Numbered from the stretch's first letter, positions 10,676 through 23,225 are shown. The stretch is 64,000 bases of DNA from Chinchilla lanigera (GCF_000276665.1 NW_004955502.1:3941883-4005882); one strand, 5' to 3'. The notes: generated by a model not told the origin, from the letters alone. Made by a program: numbers and translations.

Positions 10676-13400
10676 GATTCTAAGATACTAGCAAACAGAA
10701 TGCAGTAAATCATTAAGAAGATTATATATCATGACTAAGTGGGATTCATCCCAGGAATGCAAGGATGGTTCAATATACACAAATCAATAAATGCAATACA
10801 TGATATCAACAGATCCAAAGACAAAAATCACATGGTCATTTCAATAGATGCAGAAAAAGCTTTTCATAAAGTCCAACACTTATAATAAAAACCCTAGAGA
10901 AAATTGGAATACTCTTTACCTCAATCTGATCACACCATCTATGATAAACCAATAGCCAACATCATACTAAATGGGCAAAAACTGAAAGCTTTTGCTTTAA
11001 AATCAGGAACAAGAGAAGGATGTCCATTATCACAAGTCCTATTCAATATAGTTCTGGAAACATTAGCCAGGGCAATTAGACAAGACAGAGAAATAAAAGG
11101 AATAAGGATAGGATAGGAAGAAGTGAAATTATCATTATTCACAGATGACATGGTACTTTACATAGAAGATACCAAAAACTCCATTAAGAGACTTCTATAT
11201 TTGATAACCAAATTCAGTAGCATAGCTGGATAACAAAGTCAACACTCAAAAATCAATAGCATTCCTGTACACAAACAACAAACAGACTGAGAGAAATTAG
11301 GGACACCACACCCTTTACAAAAGCATCCAAAAATATGAAATACTTAGAAGTCAATCTAAAAAAGGAAGTGAAAGACCTATACAGTGAAAATTAGAGTACT
11401 CTGAAAAAAGAGACTAACGAGGATTTAAGGAAGTGGAAAGATATTCCTTGTTCATGGAGAGGAAGAACCAACATTGTGAAAATGGCCATATTCCCAAAAC
11501 TGTTATATAGATTTAATGCAATCCCGATCAATAGTATACCTCACAGATCTAGAGAAAATTCCTAAAATTCATCTGGAACCAGAAGAGACCTAGAATAGCA
11601 AAAGCAATCCTGGGCAACAAAGGAAAAGCAGGAGGCATCATAATCTCTGACTTGAAATTATACTACAAAGCTACTGTGATAAAATCAGCATGGTACTAGC
11701 AAAAAAAAGATCTGAGGATTAATGGAACAGATTACAAGATACAGACACAACTACAAACACACTCAGCTACCTTATCTTTGACAAAGGGGCCAAATATATT
11801 TACTGGAAGAAAGATATACTCTTTAATAAATGGTGCTGGAAAAACTGGCTTTGCACATGCCGAAGACTAAAGCTAGACTCATGACTATCATCATGCAATA
11901 AACTAACTTCAAAATGGATCAAAGATCTAAATATTAAAACAGAAACACTAAATCTACTTAAAGATAAATTAGGTAGAAATCTTGAAGACATAGGGGTAGG
12001 CAGAGAGTTCATGAGCAAAAACCAAACTGCATGGGAAATACTTCAAATAATCAGCAACTGGGATCTCCTCTTATTGAAAAGTCTTTGTACATCAAAAGAA
12101 ATTGCCAATAGAGTAAAAAGAAAACACACAAATTGGGAAAAAAATTTAGCTGACTTTCCCTTGGACAAATGACTTCTATCTAGAACATATAAAGAATTTT
12201 TAAAAATCAGAACCCCAAAATTCAAAGAGCCAATCCAAAAATGGGCATCTGAGATGAATACACACTTCTCAGATGAAGAAATATTAATGGTGAATAAATA
12301 CATGAAAAATTGTTCAACATTATTAGTCATTCGAGAAATGCAAATTAAAACAACACTGAGATTCTCAGAAAGAATGGCTATCATCAAGAAATCTACCAAT
12401 AAAAAATGCTGGAGGGGTTGCGCAGAAAAAGGAACACTTCTCCACTGTTGGTAGGAGTGTAGACTGATACAACCACTGTGGAAACCAGTGTGGAGATTCC
12501 TCAGAAAACTAGGATTAGAAGTCCCATTCAACCCAGCTATTCCCTTTCTGGGTATTTTTCCAGAAGAATTGAAAACATCATATCACAGCAATATATGTGC
12601 ACCCATGTTTATAGCAGCACAATTTGTCATAGCTAAATCTTGGAAATAACCTCAATGTCCATCAGCTGAGGAATGGATAAAAAAGATATGGTATTTTTAT
12701 ACAATGCAGTATTACTTAGCTATAAAAAACAATAATCTGGAGGCTTTTATAGGAAAAGGAATGCAACTAGAGATCATACTCATAAGTGAAAACAGTCAGA
12801 GCCGCATTTGTAAACATCATATTGTCTCCCTGGTGTAATAACATGAAAAAGTAAATAAACCCCAAAAGGTACAATACATATTGTGAAAGGGAAAGAAGTT
12901 GCTCAAAGGGAAGGAACTGGGATGAGGGAAAGGAGAAAAGAAAGAAGAAGGAAGGGAAAAATATATATGGTTATACAAGGATAGCTGGAATAATTGTACT
13001 GCTGATGTCTACCGGTTTATTGAAAGGAATAGTTAAGGTTTAAATTTTTCTTTTTATGACCAATTTTGCATGATTACATCTGGTAATGTGAACAACTAAT
13101 TTAAAGACAATATACAATATAAAAACCATTGTTGAATCCCTGCTACCTCGATTAGTGAAACTCTACATCATTTCTAATTTTTTTATTATTTTTTATTCTT
13201 TTTGTTTGGTCAACCTTGCATTCTTACATCTAGTAATCTGAGCAACTTCACTGAAAATAACAATATGTAATATAATAACCACTGTTAACTTCCTATCACC
13301 TTGTTTTGAAATTCTGTATCAGTTTTATTGTTTGTGTGTTGATTTTGCATTTGTCTTGGTTGTTGTTATTTTGTTTTCTTTTCTCTTTAAAACAAAAAAT

Positions 13401-13835
13401 AGAAAATCATTTCCCAATTATAATAAAAATAATAAAGTTCTTACAAATCAAATTAACAGAAATGAGTAAAGCTTCTATGAATAAATTATAAAACCTAGTT
13501 TAAAAAAGAAAATGTCTTGAATAAGAAATGTACAACATAATAGGTTAAAACCCTCAATATTTTCAAAATGTAGATTCATCCTCAAAGTACATGTATTATT
13601 TCAATGTAATCTTATTCAACATATAAACAGAATTTTTCACTTCAGAATTTTTCTAAAGTTTATATAAAAGATTAGTTCAACAGTTTAGTTCAATGATAAC
13701 TAAAGTCATTTCTTCTAAAAGTAAGACAAAGACTAGAAACTTGTCCTAATACATAGAAACACAATTTAGATGTTTATGGTAATTAGAAGCATGAGATAAT
13801 TACACAATACACAAGTGCTCTGAAGCAACAAGTAG
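13401..13835. other. AT-rich sequence, nothing recognised
   Basis: Flank downstream of the L1. I see no gene or repeat family in it. Confidence 0.45.
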
Positions 13836-14044
13836 TCCAAAACAGATCCCTACAAATAGGGACTCTACAGAGTGCAGTCGCTGAATTACAGACTCGACCA
13901 GGATTTGATCTCTCGTTCCATTTCTTCCTAACTACACATTATTGGACAAGTTGCCACTTCTTCATTCTGTGTTTTTGGGCTACATTTCAGTGTCCTTGTC
14001 TGTAAAGTGGGAAATAATCATAGAATGAATCTGTTTAGTGAAAT

Positions 14045-14045
<1 letters not shown>
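13836..14045 (+). mobile_element. MIR SINE relic
   Basis: TTGGACAAGTTGCCACTTC, then CAGTGTCCTTGTCTGTAAAG and TGGGAAATAATCATAG, follow the MIR core and 3' region in sense orientation. Strongly diverged. Confidence 0.75.
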
Positions 14046-14048
<3 letters not shown>

Positions 14049-14075
<27 letters not shown>

Positions 14076-14076
14076 A
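14049..14076. repeat. (TG)n microsatellite
   Basis: Short pure TG run flanked by AT alternations. Confidence 0.95.
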
Positions 14077-14439
14077 TAAAATATATACCTATACCATATG
14101 ATGAAAGTGCAATTTCAAATCAATAAAAAAACAATATGGCATTTCAAATCAATAAAAAGAACTAGTTAGCTATTTGAAAAACTAAAGTTATCTTTTTATT
14201 TTATTCCACTCACAAAACTGCAATTGATACTTAAATTTCCTTAATGATAGGAAATTAGTAGAAGAAAGCATAGGCAAATATGTATAATCTTGGAGCCAGG
14301 AAGGTTGTCTAAAATAATATACAAAAAGCAAAAGCCATAAAGAACATATGATGAATCTAACTACAAAATTTAAAACATCTGAATGACCAAAGCACCAGAT
14401 AAGTGAAAAAAAACAAGTAGCAGACAACCTCTAACATAA
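14077..14439. other. AT-rich sequence, nothing recognised
   Basis: It contains a short near-repeat, CAATTTCAAATCAATAAAAA and CATTTCAAATCAATAAAAAG, at about 14110-14160. No gene seen. Confidence 0.45.
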
Positions 14440-15170
14440 GTTAATAAAAGAATCAACAAATCATTCAAAGAAAGAAAAAATCTAATTTAAAAAAATGAAT
14501 GAAGAATATAAAATGATAATTCACAGAAGAAATTTTTCAAATGACCAAGATTTGAATACACTGGTACTCAATCTCACTTTAATATAGAAAATAAAAATTC
14601 AGTGATTATATTCCTGTACAACTAGAGAGAATATAGATACAAGCAAATCACTGTGTATACCTCACCACCATAAAATTTGATTGTATTTACCCCAGAGCCA
14701 CTTAACTGTATGCCCCAAAAGGCCATCACAAAGATCTTCAGTGTAGTCTTATTTGTAACTGTGAAAAATTGGAAACAACCTAAATATTCATAAAAATAAG
14801 AATGGATAAATAATTGTTCATTCTTCCTATGCCAGACCATGCTGCAATTTCCTAAAATGAAGTGAACTTATTTGTACAGGTATGAAAAATTGTCTAAAGC
14901 ATAATGTTAAGTTAAATAATACAAATTTTACTTATTGTAAAACACATGCACACATATTATCTTTCTATAGGCAATCATACAGAAAAGTCTGGAGGAATCT
15001 ACACTACACTGGTAGTGGTGACTTTCTAGAGAGAGCTAAGAAAGAGGGCACTGGAGAGGGAGATAATCAAAGTGTACTTACTTCAGTAGGATCTGTGAAG
15101 TTATAATTTTTGATAAGGAGAATTTATTGAGGTAATTTAAAATTATTTCAATGTACAACCTATTTTTATA
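14440..15170 (+). mobile_element. Ancient L1M 3' fragment
   Basis: GTGAAAAATTGGAAACAACC (about 14760), then AATGGATAAATAATTG and CATAATGTTAAGTTAAATAA, match the order of a mammalian L1M ORF2 end, with a 3' UTR-like part to about 15170. Strongly diverged. Confidence 0.7.
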
Positions 15171-17234
15171 TGTCATAAATGTGAAAAGAAGAAAATCGAT
15201 GAAGTTATAACACAATACTGTACATAAAGTTGCTTTAAACTGTTATAATCAAAGAAACAACAGTCTTTGTAAAAATCTAAACTATCTTCCTTATATTCAT
15301 AGTACAAGAAAATCCAGAAATACTGTAGAATAATCCCTTCACCCTCTGGGTTTATAAGATAAAAGGTAATCTTGGATGGAGTTTTATTTTTTGTGAGTGT
15401 TTTTAAGAGTGAAGTTTGAATCACCAAACCAGACTAAATTTTCCTGAATTTCTGATAAGATTTCCCTGGAAATAAGAGTCATCCTATTAATAAAAATATA
15501 TTTAAATGTTAATTTAATAGAATTGTCTTTCTCAAATCTTAGTTCAATACAAATGAAGAGAATTCTTTTATAATCTAAGAATTATTCACTTTTGAAATTT
15601 TTGATTCCCACATTGGACATTTTGTGATAGGGTATAATGGGACTAATTGAATTTAGGTTTAGTATGCAATATAAGATTTCAACGGCTGAACATACCAACA
15701 TTTATTCTTGATAACCACAAATGGCCTATGGTTAAGGAAGAACCTGATAATTTAAGAAAAATTAACTTGTCTAAAGTGAGAACAGAGAATAATTCATGAA
15801 AGTACTCATTTTTTTTCTCCTTCCCCATTAATCTACCTTGGTCTTTAGCTGTGACATGTACAAACCAGTGGAAAAACATTAACTATGGTTAATGGACTGA
15901 ATGGATTTATTTAAGAAGAAATATTTAAAGAACTAAAAGTATCAAATTATCTCCACAACACATATATTGGTCACAGAGACATAATGTACAGTATGTCATA
16001 AATCTTCCTTCTTCTAAAAAAACATCTTATTCCCCATAAGGACTGAAAGAAAATCTTTCAATCTTTCCAAATCTCAAAGCCTCTTAGCAATATTTTTACT
16101 TTTCTTTTCTCATCACCTATTTCAATATTTTGCTGCCTTTCTAATTGAGGTCTATACTCGGTGGGAAGATTGTGTGGGTTTGGGAGAGCCTCAAGCCTGG
16201 ATAGGAAATTCAGCTCTGGCTACTTTCAGACTAGTTAAATTTGAGAAGAGCATGCTTTGGGGGCAGTGGGAGAGATTTTTAGAGAGATTTTCCTCTGTGG
16301 AGGAATTATTTGTTTTGCTCCCCTAAAGTGCCTATTTATGAGACAATAACATTGTTAGTCTTTAAAAATATGTCAAATAAATGAATAATGAAAGCCAAAT
16401 CCAGATGGAAATAACTAAATATTCAATAGAATTTTTAAAATGGGAAACTTCTCCATTAGTAATGAAACAGTAATAGAACATTGATCTTCCTACTTAAAAT
16501 GGCAGCACTAAGTTCACAATACATTTAAAGAAAAATAATGGAAAAGTCATACAGGTAGGAATTAGATCATAGGTGCTTTCCCTCCTTAATGTGAATTTTC
16601 CAGAAAAAAAAAAAATCCATCATTCCAAATGTAAAGGTACTATTAGCCAGGATATCTCCGTAAGGCCAAGCCAAGATTCACAATCCTGAAGCTTCTGTTG
16701 TGTAAGAACCCAGGGGCTGAAGAGCACGGAGACCCTCCTGGGGTCTGGGCCAGCCCTCCTGGTCTCCGCCCACAGACACCCAGCTCCTCCGAGCAGCTGA
16801 AGATGCCCTGAGGACACCTTAATGGTACTTCCATCCTCTCACCTTCACTTCCCTCCCATGGGAGTAATCACTTAAAAAAGGTGGGGAAATTTGGAATAGC
16901 TACAGAGAAAACTCAATATACAGCCTACAGACCAAACTGGACAAAATGCTATTTCTTTTGAAACTTGTGTTTTGGAGTGTTAGGTTAGTATTTACCCGTG
17001 TACAAGTGTGATTGGTGACAACCTTGGCCAGCTGCTCTGAGTTTATTCTAAGAAAGGATAAATGTAAGATGAATTTTCCAGCAATAGCACTGGCCAGGAG
17101 GCTGAAGCCCCAAACCTGCCCCCTTTCCACTGACAGAATGAGTAGAGCTTTTATTTAATTCATGAAAATATTAAGGCAAAGGATCAATAAATATTAAAAC
17201 TAGAACAGTTAAATATTTTAGTGAAAATCAATCT
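15171..17234. other. Unique-looking sequence, no gene recognised
   Basis: Mostly AT-rich. A GC-richer patch at about 16650-16820 carries minus-strand frames, but I see no motif or splice context there. Function unknown. Confidence 0.4.

Positions 17235-17300
<66 letters not shown>
17235..17300. repeat. (CT)n microsatellite
   Basis: About 60 bases of CT dinucleotide with one TTTC interruption near the end. It generates Ser/Leu and Glu/Arg repeat frames. Confidence 0.97.
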
Positions 17301-17350
17301 GCCTTTTCCTGGAGGTAAGCTTGGTGAAAATCTGTCATATTCTAAAATAC

Positions 17351-17570
17351 CCAGGCCAAGTGCCATGATATATGCCTATAATCCCAGCTACTCAGGAGGC
17401 TGAGGCAGGAGAATGGAAAGTTTGAGGCCAGCCTGGGCAATTTAGAGAGATCTTATCTCAAAAGTTTAAAAGGACTGGACCTGTAGCAAGTGGTAGAACA
17501 CTTGCCTAGCATAGACAATGCCCTGGAGTTCAAATCCCAATACCACAAAATAAATAAATGAAAATAATAA
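17351..17570 (+). mobile_element. B1-dID composite SINE
   Basis: A 7SL-derived left half (ATCCCAGCTACTCAGGAGGC, GAGGCCAGCCTGGGCAA) is joined to a right half derived from an ID/tRNA-like unit (GGTAGAACACTTGCCTAGCA, GTTCAAATCCCAATACC) and an A-rich tail. Confidence 0.88.
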
Positions 17571-17571
17571 A

Positions 17572-17690
17572 ACACTCAGTTCCCAGCCTCTTCCAGAGCA
17601 AGCAACTGAACTCAATCCAATGCTCATTAGCACTCAGTTCTCAACCACTCCCAGAATAAGCAATTCAAGTGACTCCAGTACTCACTGAGT
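17572..17690 (+). repeat. Two-copy ~59-bp tandem duplication
   Basis: CACTCAGTTCCCAGCCTCTT at 17572 and CACTCAGTTCTCAACCACTC at 17631 start two adjacent copies that align over their whole length at about 80% identity by eye. Confidence 0.85.
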
Positions 17691-18214
17691 ATTAATTTAC
17701 CCATTGTTCTGGCTGTAAGAAACGAGGAAGAGCTCTTCCTTCAAGAGCTTTCCATTATACAGGAACACAACACCACAAGGCAAAATGAGCAAACATACCA
17801 GAAAATACAAAATCAAGTAAAATTATTTGCCAAACATATAGGCCAAATAATTGATTTGTGTAGCATTCATTTATATTAATACTTGAGGATGCTCTAAGAT
17901 TGGCTTGGCAGAAAAAAAAACAGACAGAAGGCACAGAAAAAAATAGAAAGAGGGCTCAGAAAAGAAAGACAAGATAAGGAATAAACCAGAAATGCATGGA
18001 AAGCTGCCTACCTGAGAAGAGCCTGTGCTGGGAAGGAGAATAAGACTTACACATAAGAGGCCTGAACCCAGAAGAAAAGGGAATGGAGAAACAGAGCCCC
18101 CACAAGGCCCCTGAACCTAAGTGATAACAAGAAGCCAGGGCATGAGAATGGTATTGGACAAGCTACTTAAAAACTGGACTGTGTGATGACCTCATCAGAT
18201 CACACATTGCTGGC
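17691..18214. other. Unique-looking sequence
   Basis: Contains an A-rich purine stretch at about 17905-17990. No gene recognised. Confidence 0.45.
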
Positions 18215-18850
18215 AAAATTAAAGTAGCCCCTTTACTTAAGGGAGGATAAGATTCAACACCCCCCTGCATACGTGGAACTGCTGATAGTACCAAACCCTA
18301 TATACACTATGCTTTTCTTCTATGCGTATCTATGACAAAGTTTAATTTTAAATCCATCACAATGAAAGATAAGTAACAATAAATAATTTTAAAATTACAA
18401 CAATATACTGTAATAAAGTTATGCAAATTTGTCCTCTCTGTCTCTGTCACCTACTTCATCACATACAGAAAGTACTTTATGACTTCTCCCTGACACACCC
18501 TAACTGCCCAAGTCTGTGCTCACGCACTTTAACGGTATCACTAAATAAGGGTCATTTGAACCCAAGCCCTGTAGTTCCAGGGCAGTCTAGCTGATAGCTG
18601 AGATGGGTACTGAGTAATTGGTGGGCAGAAAGCCTATGCAGCTTGGATACAAAGGACAAAGGGATGATTCACATCTCAACAGGACCGAGCTGGATGGTTC
18701 AGGATTTCATCACACTTCTTAGAAGAGCATACAATTTAAAACTTATGAACTGCTCACTTATGGAATTTAATATTGTTAGACCACAGTTGACCTCAGGCAC
18801 CTGAAATCACAGAAAACAAAACCACAGATAAGGAGGGTTTTACTTGGTCT
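18215..18850 (+). mobile_element. Tigger-type (pogo) DNA transposon, non-autonomous relic
   Basis: ACCAAACCCTATATACACTA (about 18290), GACAAAGTTTAATTTTAAAT and CAATATACTGTAATAAAGTT on the left, and CCACAGTTGACCTCAGG plus AACCACAGATAAGGAGG on the right, follow an ancient Tigger-family consensus. No transposase frame is present. Confidence 0.7.
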
Positions 18851-19957
18851 GGCTATCAGTAAATATAGAAGTTGGAGATAAAGTACAGTTGCTGCCATTA
18901 CTCAGACTTTCTACTTAAGAGAATAATATAAACCTGGCTCCCTCCTCTTCACCTGTGGATATGAGAAAAGTAAAAAGAGCTCATCTGCTTGTGTTCAGTG
19001 TAAGACAAAGAACACTCGGAAGGACACCAAAGCAATCAAACACCACCCCTCATCACAGCAATGCTCTGTGACACCAAACTGCAAAGATGAGCGAAGCAGC
19101 CTGCTTGGCTCCAAATGCTTAACACCAGCTTCACACTGGGCAACCTTGCAGAAGCTTCTTCCAGACAGAAGAATGCGCCTGCTAGGTCTTGAAGGAGAGG
19201 CCACTCATGTCAATGCTCTCTACCTGCTGTTAGCCCGGCGAGCAGCTGGGAATCACATGCCCCACAGCACTCCTGGGGCTCCTGCATCCCAGTTCCACTC
19301 TATAACCAAGGCTTGGCTCAGCCCTGGCCTAACAAGCAGGACAGATGGTGCCTACGGTGCCAGAGAATGATAAGACCAAAACCGTGAGCTCTTACACAAC
19401 CCGCATCCGACAGAATTCCGGGTCGGGGAGGGCAGGCAGCACAAGCTGGGTCTTGGCTGTGCGCTTCATATACCAGAATTTTAAGCCACATGCCTGTGAG
19501 AAAGACTTTCTCAGTCTCTTTCATCTCTCACAGAAAGGGATTGGAGTTTATCACCTCTCAGTGTCTATTATTATCTACAAATGTTATAGTAAAACAATTC
19601 TTCCAGAGTAATTCACGAATTGAGCAGACGGTTTAAAACTTGAACCTGAGCAGCTCAGTTTAACCTAAGGTGCCTGGGCAATTTCACACCAGGAATGGGG
19701 TGCCTTGCTCCAGGGCCCTTGGCCCTTCCCTCTTGTGATCACCCTCACCCTAACTGTGTTCCTTCCACCTATCGGTTTATGTTTCAGTATTAACATCACA
19801 AATCAGTTGCCATCAAGCTCTCCTCCACTTCAATAATCAGGCAGAACGGCCTTGGTTCCCTCTTTCATCCACTCTAATCCAGCAAGTTCCCTCCCAGGAG
19901 ATCCTACTAAGCCACTGAGGAAGGAGTGTGCTGGATTTTTTAAAAAATGAGTCTCAA
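18851..19957. other. Unique-looking, GC-richer sequence
   Basis: A 100-codon plus-strand frame spans 19068-19370 and an 88-codon one 19345-19611, but neither shows a known motif or convincing splice signals. I leave them as unassigned. Confidence 0.4.
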
Positions 19958-19960
19958 AAA

Positions 19961-20003
<43 letters not shown>
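19958..20003. repeat. (AAAT)n microsatellite
   Basis: About eleven copies of the tetramer, preceded by GAGTCTCAAAAA, which looks like the end of a lost SINE. Confidence 0.95.
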
Positions 20004-20299
20004 AGTCTTCAGTTCTGCCAAATATATAGAAGTCAATAGGCAAGAGTTGAGAACAATAGGAGGAAAAGAAAACAATGTATTCTCAAAAGCATCACATGTG
20101 TTTAGACTCTTCGATTCTGAGGATGGAAATGCACTCATTTTTCTTTTGATTGTAAGAATTTCTGTGGCATATTGTGGAGCTGCTTCTCGGGAAGCTTCCT
20201 CAGTGGGTTTTCCCACCAGAGGCACAACATCCGCACTTTGCACCCTGCCCCACCGGGCATGGGAGTTTTCTGGGTCCTTTGTTAATGTGTTGGTTGAAG

Positions 20300-20810
20300 T
20301 AATATCTTCTTTTAATTTGAATTTTAATGATTGGTAAGGTTAAACAGTTTTTCACGTGTTTATTACAAATTATTTACATCATTTTTCCATTTTTGTGTTG
20401 TTGTGTTCTTTTCTTTATTCACCTAAAGAGCTCTGCATGTTAACCATATTTGTTCTTGATTATTTTGTCACAATTTGCTTGAGTTTAACTTTGTGCATGT
20501 GGGTTGTTAGTTTTTGTTTTAATTTTTCCATGTAAAAGTTTTAATTTATTTTTGGAGTCAAGTATTTTAGTCTTTTTTGTTTTACTAGGTTGTTGTTTAT
20601 TTGTTTTTAAATTTGTTTTTAGGAAGGATTTCTCCATTCCATCAGTCTATGTGTCTATAAACATATATTTGAGTATTTCACTTTCTTTTTTTTCCTCTTA
20701 AATTTCTGGCCCATCTACTATGTATTTTGGCATGACAAAGAAATTTAATGTGTTTTGGTGTGACATAAAAACACAATTTCAGTTTTTCCTACTGATTAAA
20801 CAATCAATAG
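20300..20810 (-). mobile_element. Ancient L1M fragment, antisense
   Basis: Words such as TTTAATGATTGGTAAGG, CAGTTTTTCACGTGTTTATT, AGTTTTAATTTATTTTTGGA and TTTGGTGTGACATAAAAAC resemble the reverse complement of mammalian L1 ORF2 C-terminal sequence in the right order. Strongly diverged. Confidence 0.55.
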
Positions 20811-20966
20811 CTTTATCACAGAGTATAAAATGTTTATTTCATAATACTCATTTCTTTATAATAGGTATATAATTTTCTGAACATTCTACTATTTCCCCTT
20901 GATCTCTTCATCTGGTGTAAATGGATTCTGATACCATACTTAAGTGTTTTAATTTGTATGCTTTCA

Positions 20967-21078
20967 AAATTCATTTTAGGTCTGGGCATATGGCTCAGTG
21001 GCATAAGCACCTGCCTGTCAAGCACAAGGTCATGAGTCTGATCCCCAGTACTGCAAAAAAAAAAGAAATTCATTTTAG
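20967..21078 (+). mobile_element. ID-type SINE with 13-bp TSD
   Basis: AAATTCATTTTAG at 20967-20979 is repeated exactly at 21066-21078. The enclosed ID copy has CATATGGCTCAGTGGCATAA and GTCTGATCCCCAGTACTGC, then a short A tail. Confidence 0.95.
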
Positions 21079-21499
21079 TATGTGATAAGGCAACATTCTC
21101 AACTTGTGCTTCAAAAACGCTTTAGCCGTTAGGATTATTGCCTCAATAGCATTTAGGCACTTGAAGTAGAGTGTGGAATATATGTAAGTATTTTTTCAAA
21201 GTGCACAAACTCGTAAAAGTCCTAAGTACTTTTATAGGAAGCATTTATCACTCCTGTTTAGACATAATGAGACTGATCACTGTTTTGAAAACACACTCAG
21301 TAGTGGTAATGGTAAGAGTCAAAGATTTTCCAATCCACAAGAGCATATTTGCCTGCCTTTCTATGGCCACTGAAGACTAAAGTATGGTGAACATATATGT
21401 ATACAGTGGATCTGTTTCACAATATTTTTAAAACATCGAAATTATCGTGTAAGTCAAAGGGTGCAACCTACTAATTCCCCATTTGTAGAGTTACCTGAA
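21079..21499. other. Unique-looking sequence
   Basis: No gene or repeat family recognised. Confidence 0.45.
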
Positions 21500-21835
21500 C
21501 TTGTGCAACAAATCAGTTATTTGAGCCTTTTGGTCACATTCATTTCTGCTACGTTTCTCCCTCAGACCTTGTTTGTCAGGTCCTGTCTCATCTTCAGCCT
21601 CTTCAGTCTCCTTCCCCACGTGAGAATCACTCTATCACATGTCCAGTCTCTAGATCCTAACGCCTGCCTGTAGGTGTGGCCCCACTTCCAGCTCCCAAAG
21701 CACCATGTATTCACCAGCTGTATAGTATTGAAACTGCCAACACATGTTGGAGAGTAGATAATATTTACTGTTATATCCCAACCTCTAGTTCGAAGCCCAA
21801 CACAGGAGACTCCACAAATATTACTGAATGAGTGA
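21500..21835 (+). mobile_element. Possible L2 LINE relic
   Basis: The last part, with CACAAATATTACTGAATGAGTG after a GCCCAACACAGGAGAC word, resembles a decayed L2 3' end. The pyrimidine-rich upstream half fits less well. Confidence 0.45.
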
Positions 21836-22560
21836 AGGACATATACCAAATGTGAGGCTGGAGAGACGCAAAGACCTCCAGCCAGGTGCTCAGATTTGGT
21901 GTCATCTTAGCTGTTGAAGTTTAATTCTGGCTTCTCACTCAGTCCCCGGGGCTGCTCCTCTTCCATGGCTACTCTCCTTGGACCCCTCCTTGCTGTCCTT
22001 CTTCTGTTGCTGACAAGCTTGCCCAAACCATATCAGAACTCAGCCATGCTCCACCTGCCTGCCAGAGTACCCAGAACGTCCAGGTGCCAGCTGTCAGGAT
22101 GAAACACCCCACTTGGATCCAATGCTCTGCCTGTCCTGCTCCTGGGTCACCAGCCCAGACCCTTCCCAGCCTTGCCAGATGGCGTCCCAGCACATGTTTT
22201 CCAAGAGGAGCAGACTAGGTGATCCCTGTCCATAGCCACCTGCTCCCACACAGCCCAAGCCCTTTTCCGTTCTCACGCAGTGTTTGGCAGCATTGTGGAA
22301 GTCCACCTCTGATGAAAGTGTCTGGAAACAGAAACTGAAATAGCACTAAATCCAGACAGAAATCAAAATGTGGGATTCTGTTCTTTCATTAATATTATGT
22401 AAAAAGAAAACAGAAAACACTCTGACTTTTCTCTAATCTCCCTCTCAAAAGAACAAAATTTTTCACTTTCTGAGAAACCATGAGTCCTTTCATCTGGCCC
22501 CTCTCCGCACCCCCAGGCCTTGTCTTCTCTTCAGTTTGAGCTCAGCATTTCACGTGCTCC
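21836..22560. other. Unique-looking sequence
   Basis: GC-richer part at 21940-22290 with short frames on both strands and no recognised motif. Confidence 0.4.
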
Positions 22561-23120
22561 TTTTGGTGAAATTCCATCACAATACATCACCGGGAACACA
22601 TGTGTTCCACTGGGACTTTATTCCCTGGAAGATGTGGATGGTGATGTAAATAACGGCATCATTAAAACTTGCAGGAAGTGATGTGAGAAAGAGAGCTGTG
22701 GGGAAGTAAAGCAAAACCTAGCAGCTATGATCCGTGTTTTTTCTTGAAGTAATGCAGATAGTACAGATGCTGATAGGGAAATTCAATAGCATTCATCAGC
22801 TGGAACTGTCAGCAGAAACATTAATTAATCTGCAGCTGTTGCTTTACCACTTGTAGGGGAGTGGAGAATCCTAACTCTAAAATAGATCTCTGAGGAGGAA
22901 AGCCTTTCCAGCTAATGAATACAATAAGAGTCTGGCTGGGGGTTTTTCACGAGCCTAAGTAAAAACCTGAGGGGTGAACAGCTGCAATTAAATTTGTGTT
23001 AACAGTTCTGTCTTAAGATACTGTATTTTAAAGAAATGGTGCTAGCTTTTCCATGAAATGTATGCTAATCAGAGCTACAAACTCCTACTCACTCAGTAAT
23101 GCATTGGTTATTAGGTAATA
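22561..23120. promoter_or_regulatory. Candidate enhancer-like conserved element
   Basis: A repeat-free block dense in transcription-factor words: the homeodomain palindrome ATTAATTAAT (22820-22829) directly followed by the E-box CAGCTG (22833-22838), another CAGCTG next to CAATTAAATT (about 22979-22993), and GTTAACAG at about 22999. The composition resembles developmental noncoding elements. Conservation cannot be tested from one sequence. Confidence 0.3.
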
Positions 23121-23225
23121 GTAGAAAGAACATTTTAGAGATTTGCTGATATTTAATTTGTATGTTAGAAAAACAACACATAACCATTAAAGATTTAGAA
23201 AACTGTGAAGCAAGAGAAATAATCA

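Larger units (their letters stand above)
8820..12790 (+). pseudogene. L1 ORF2 remnant (endonuclease / reverse transcriptase)
   Basis: L1 ORF2 nicks target DNA and reverse-transcribes L1 and SINE RNA. Here the frame is scattered over several pieces (for example 9250-9522, 9507-9785, 9960-10235, 10439-10550 and 10904-11116). The split points are frameshifts, stops and two complete ID insertions plus one stub. Endonuclease and reverse-transcriptase landmarks can still be read, but no continuous domain is left. Confidence 0.88.
7900..13400 (+). mobile_element. Nearly full-length LINE-1, dead
   Basis: The order of remnants is that of L1. An ORF1-like coiled-coil region lies at about 7980-8640. 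The ORF2 endonuclease follows, with QETHL (9036-9050), GDLNT (9340-9354) and a frame break at about 9505 next to the SAAH / FSKIDY segment. The reverse transcriptase shows YRPISLMN (about 10500), LANRMQ (about 10688, then a stop) and FTDD (11138-11149), where Ala of the usual FADD is Thr. The ORF2 C-terminal region runs to about 12790 and a 3' UTR to about 13400. Many stops and frameshifts, plus three SINE insertions, make it non-functional. The 5' boundary is uncertain. Confidence 0.93.

Noticed and set aside
12043..12531. 162-codon minus-strand open frame, the longest in the window
   Set aside because: It is antisense to the ORF2 end of the L1; such antisense frames are common there.
17221..17403. 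Ser-Leu repeat protein
   Set aside because: It is translation of the CT microsatellite running into a SINE.
19068..19370. 100-codon plus-strand frame as a coding exon
   Set aside because: No motif, no supporting splice signals and no way to test conservation here.
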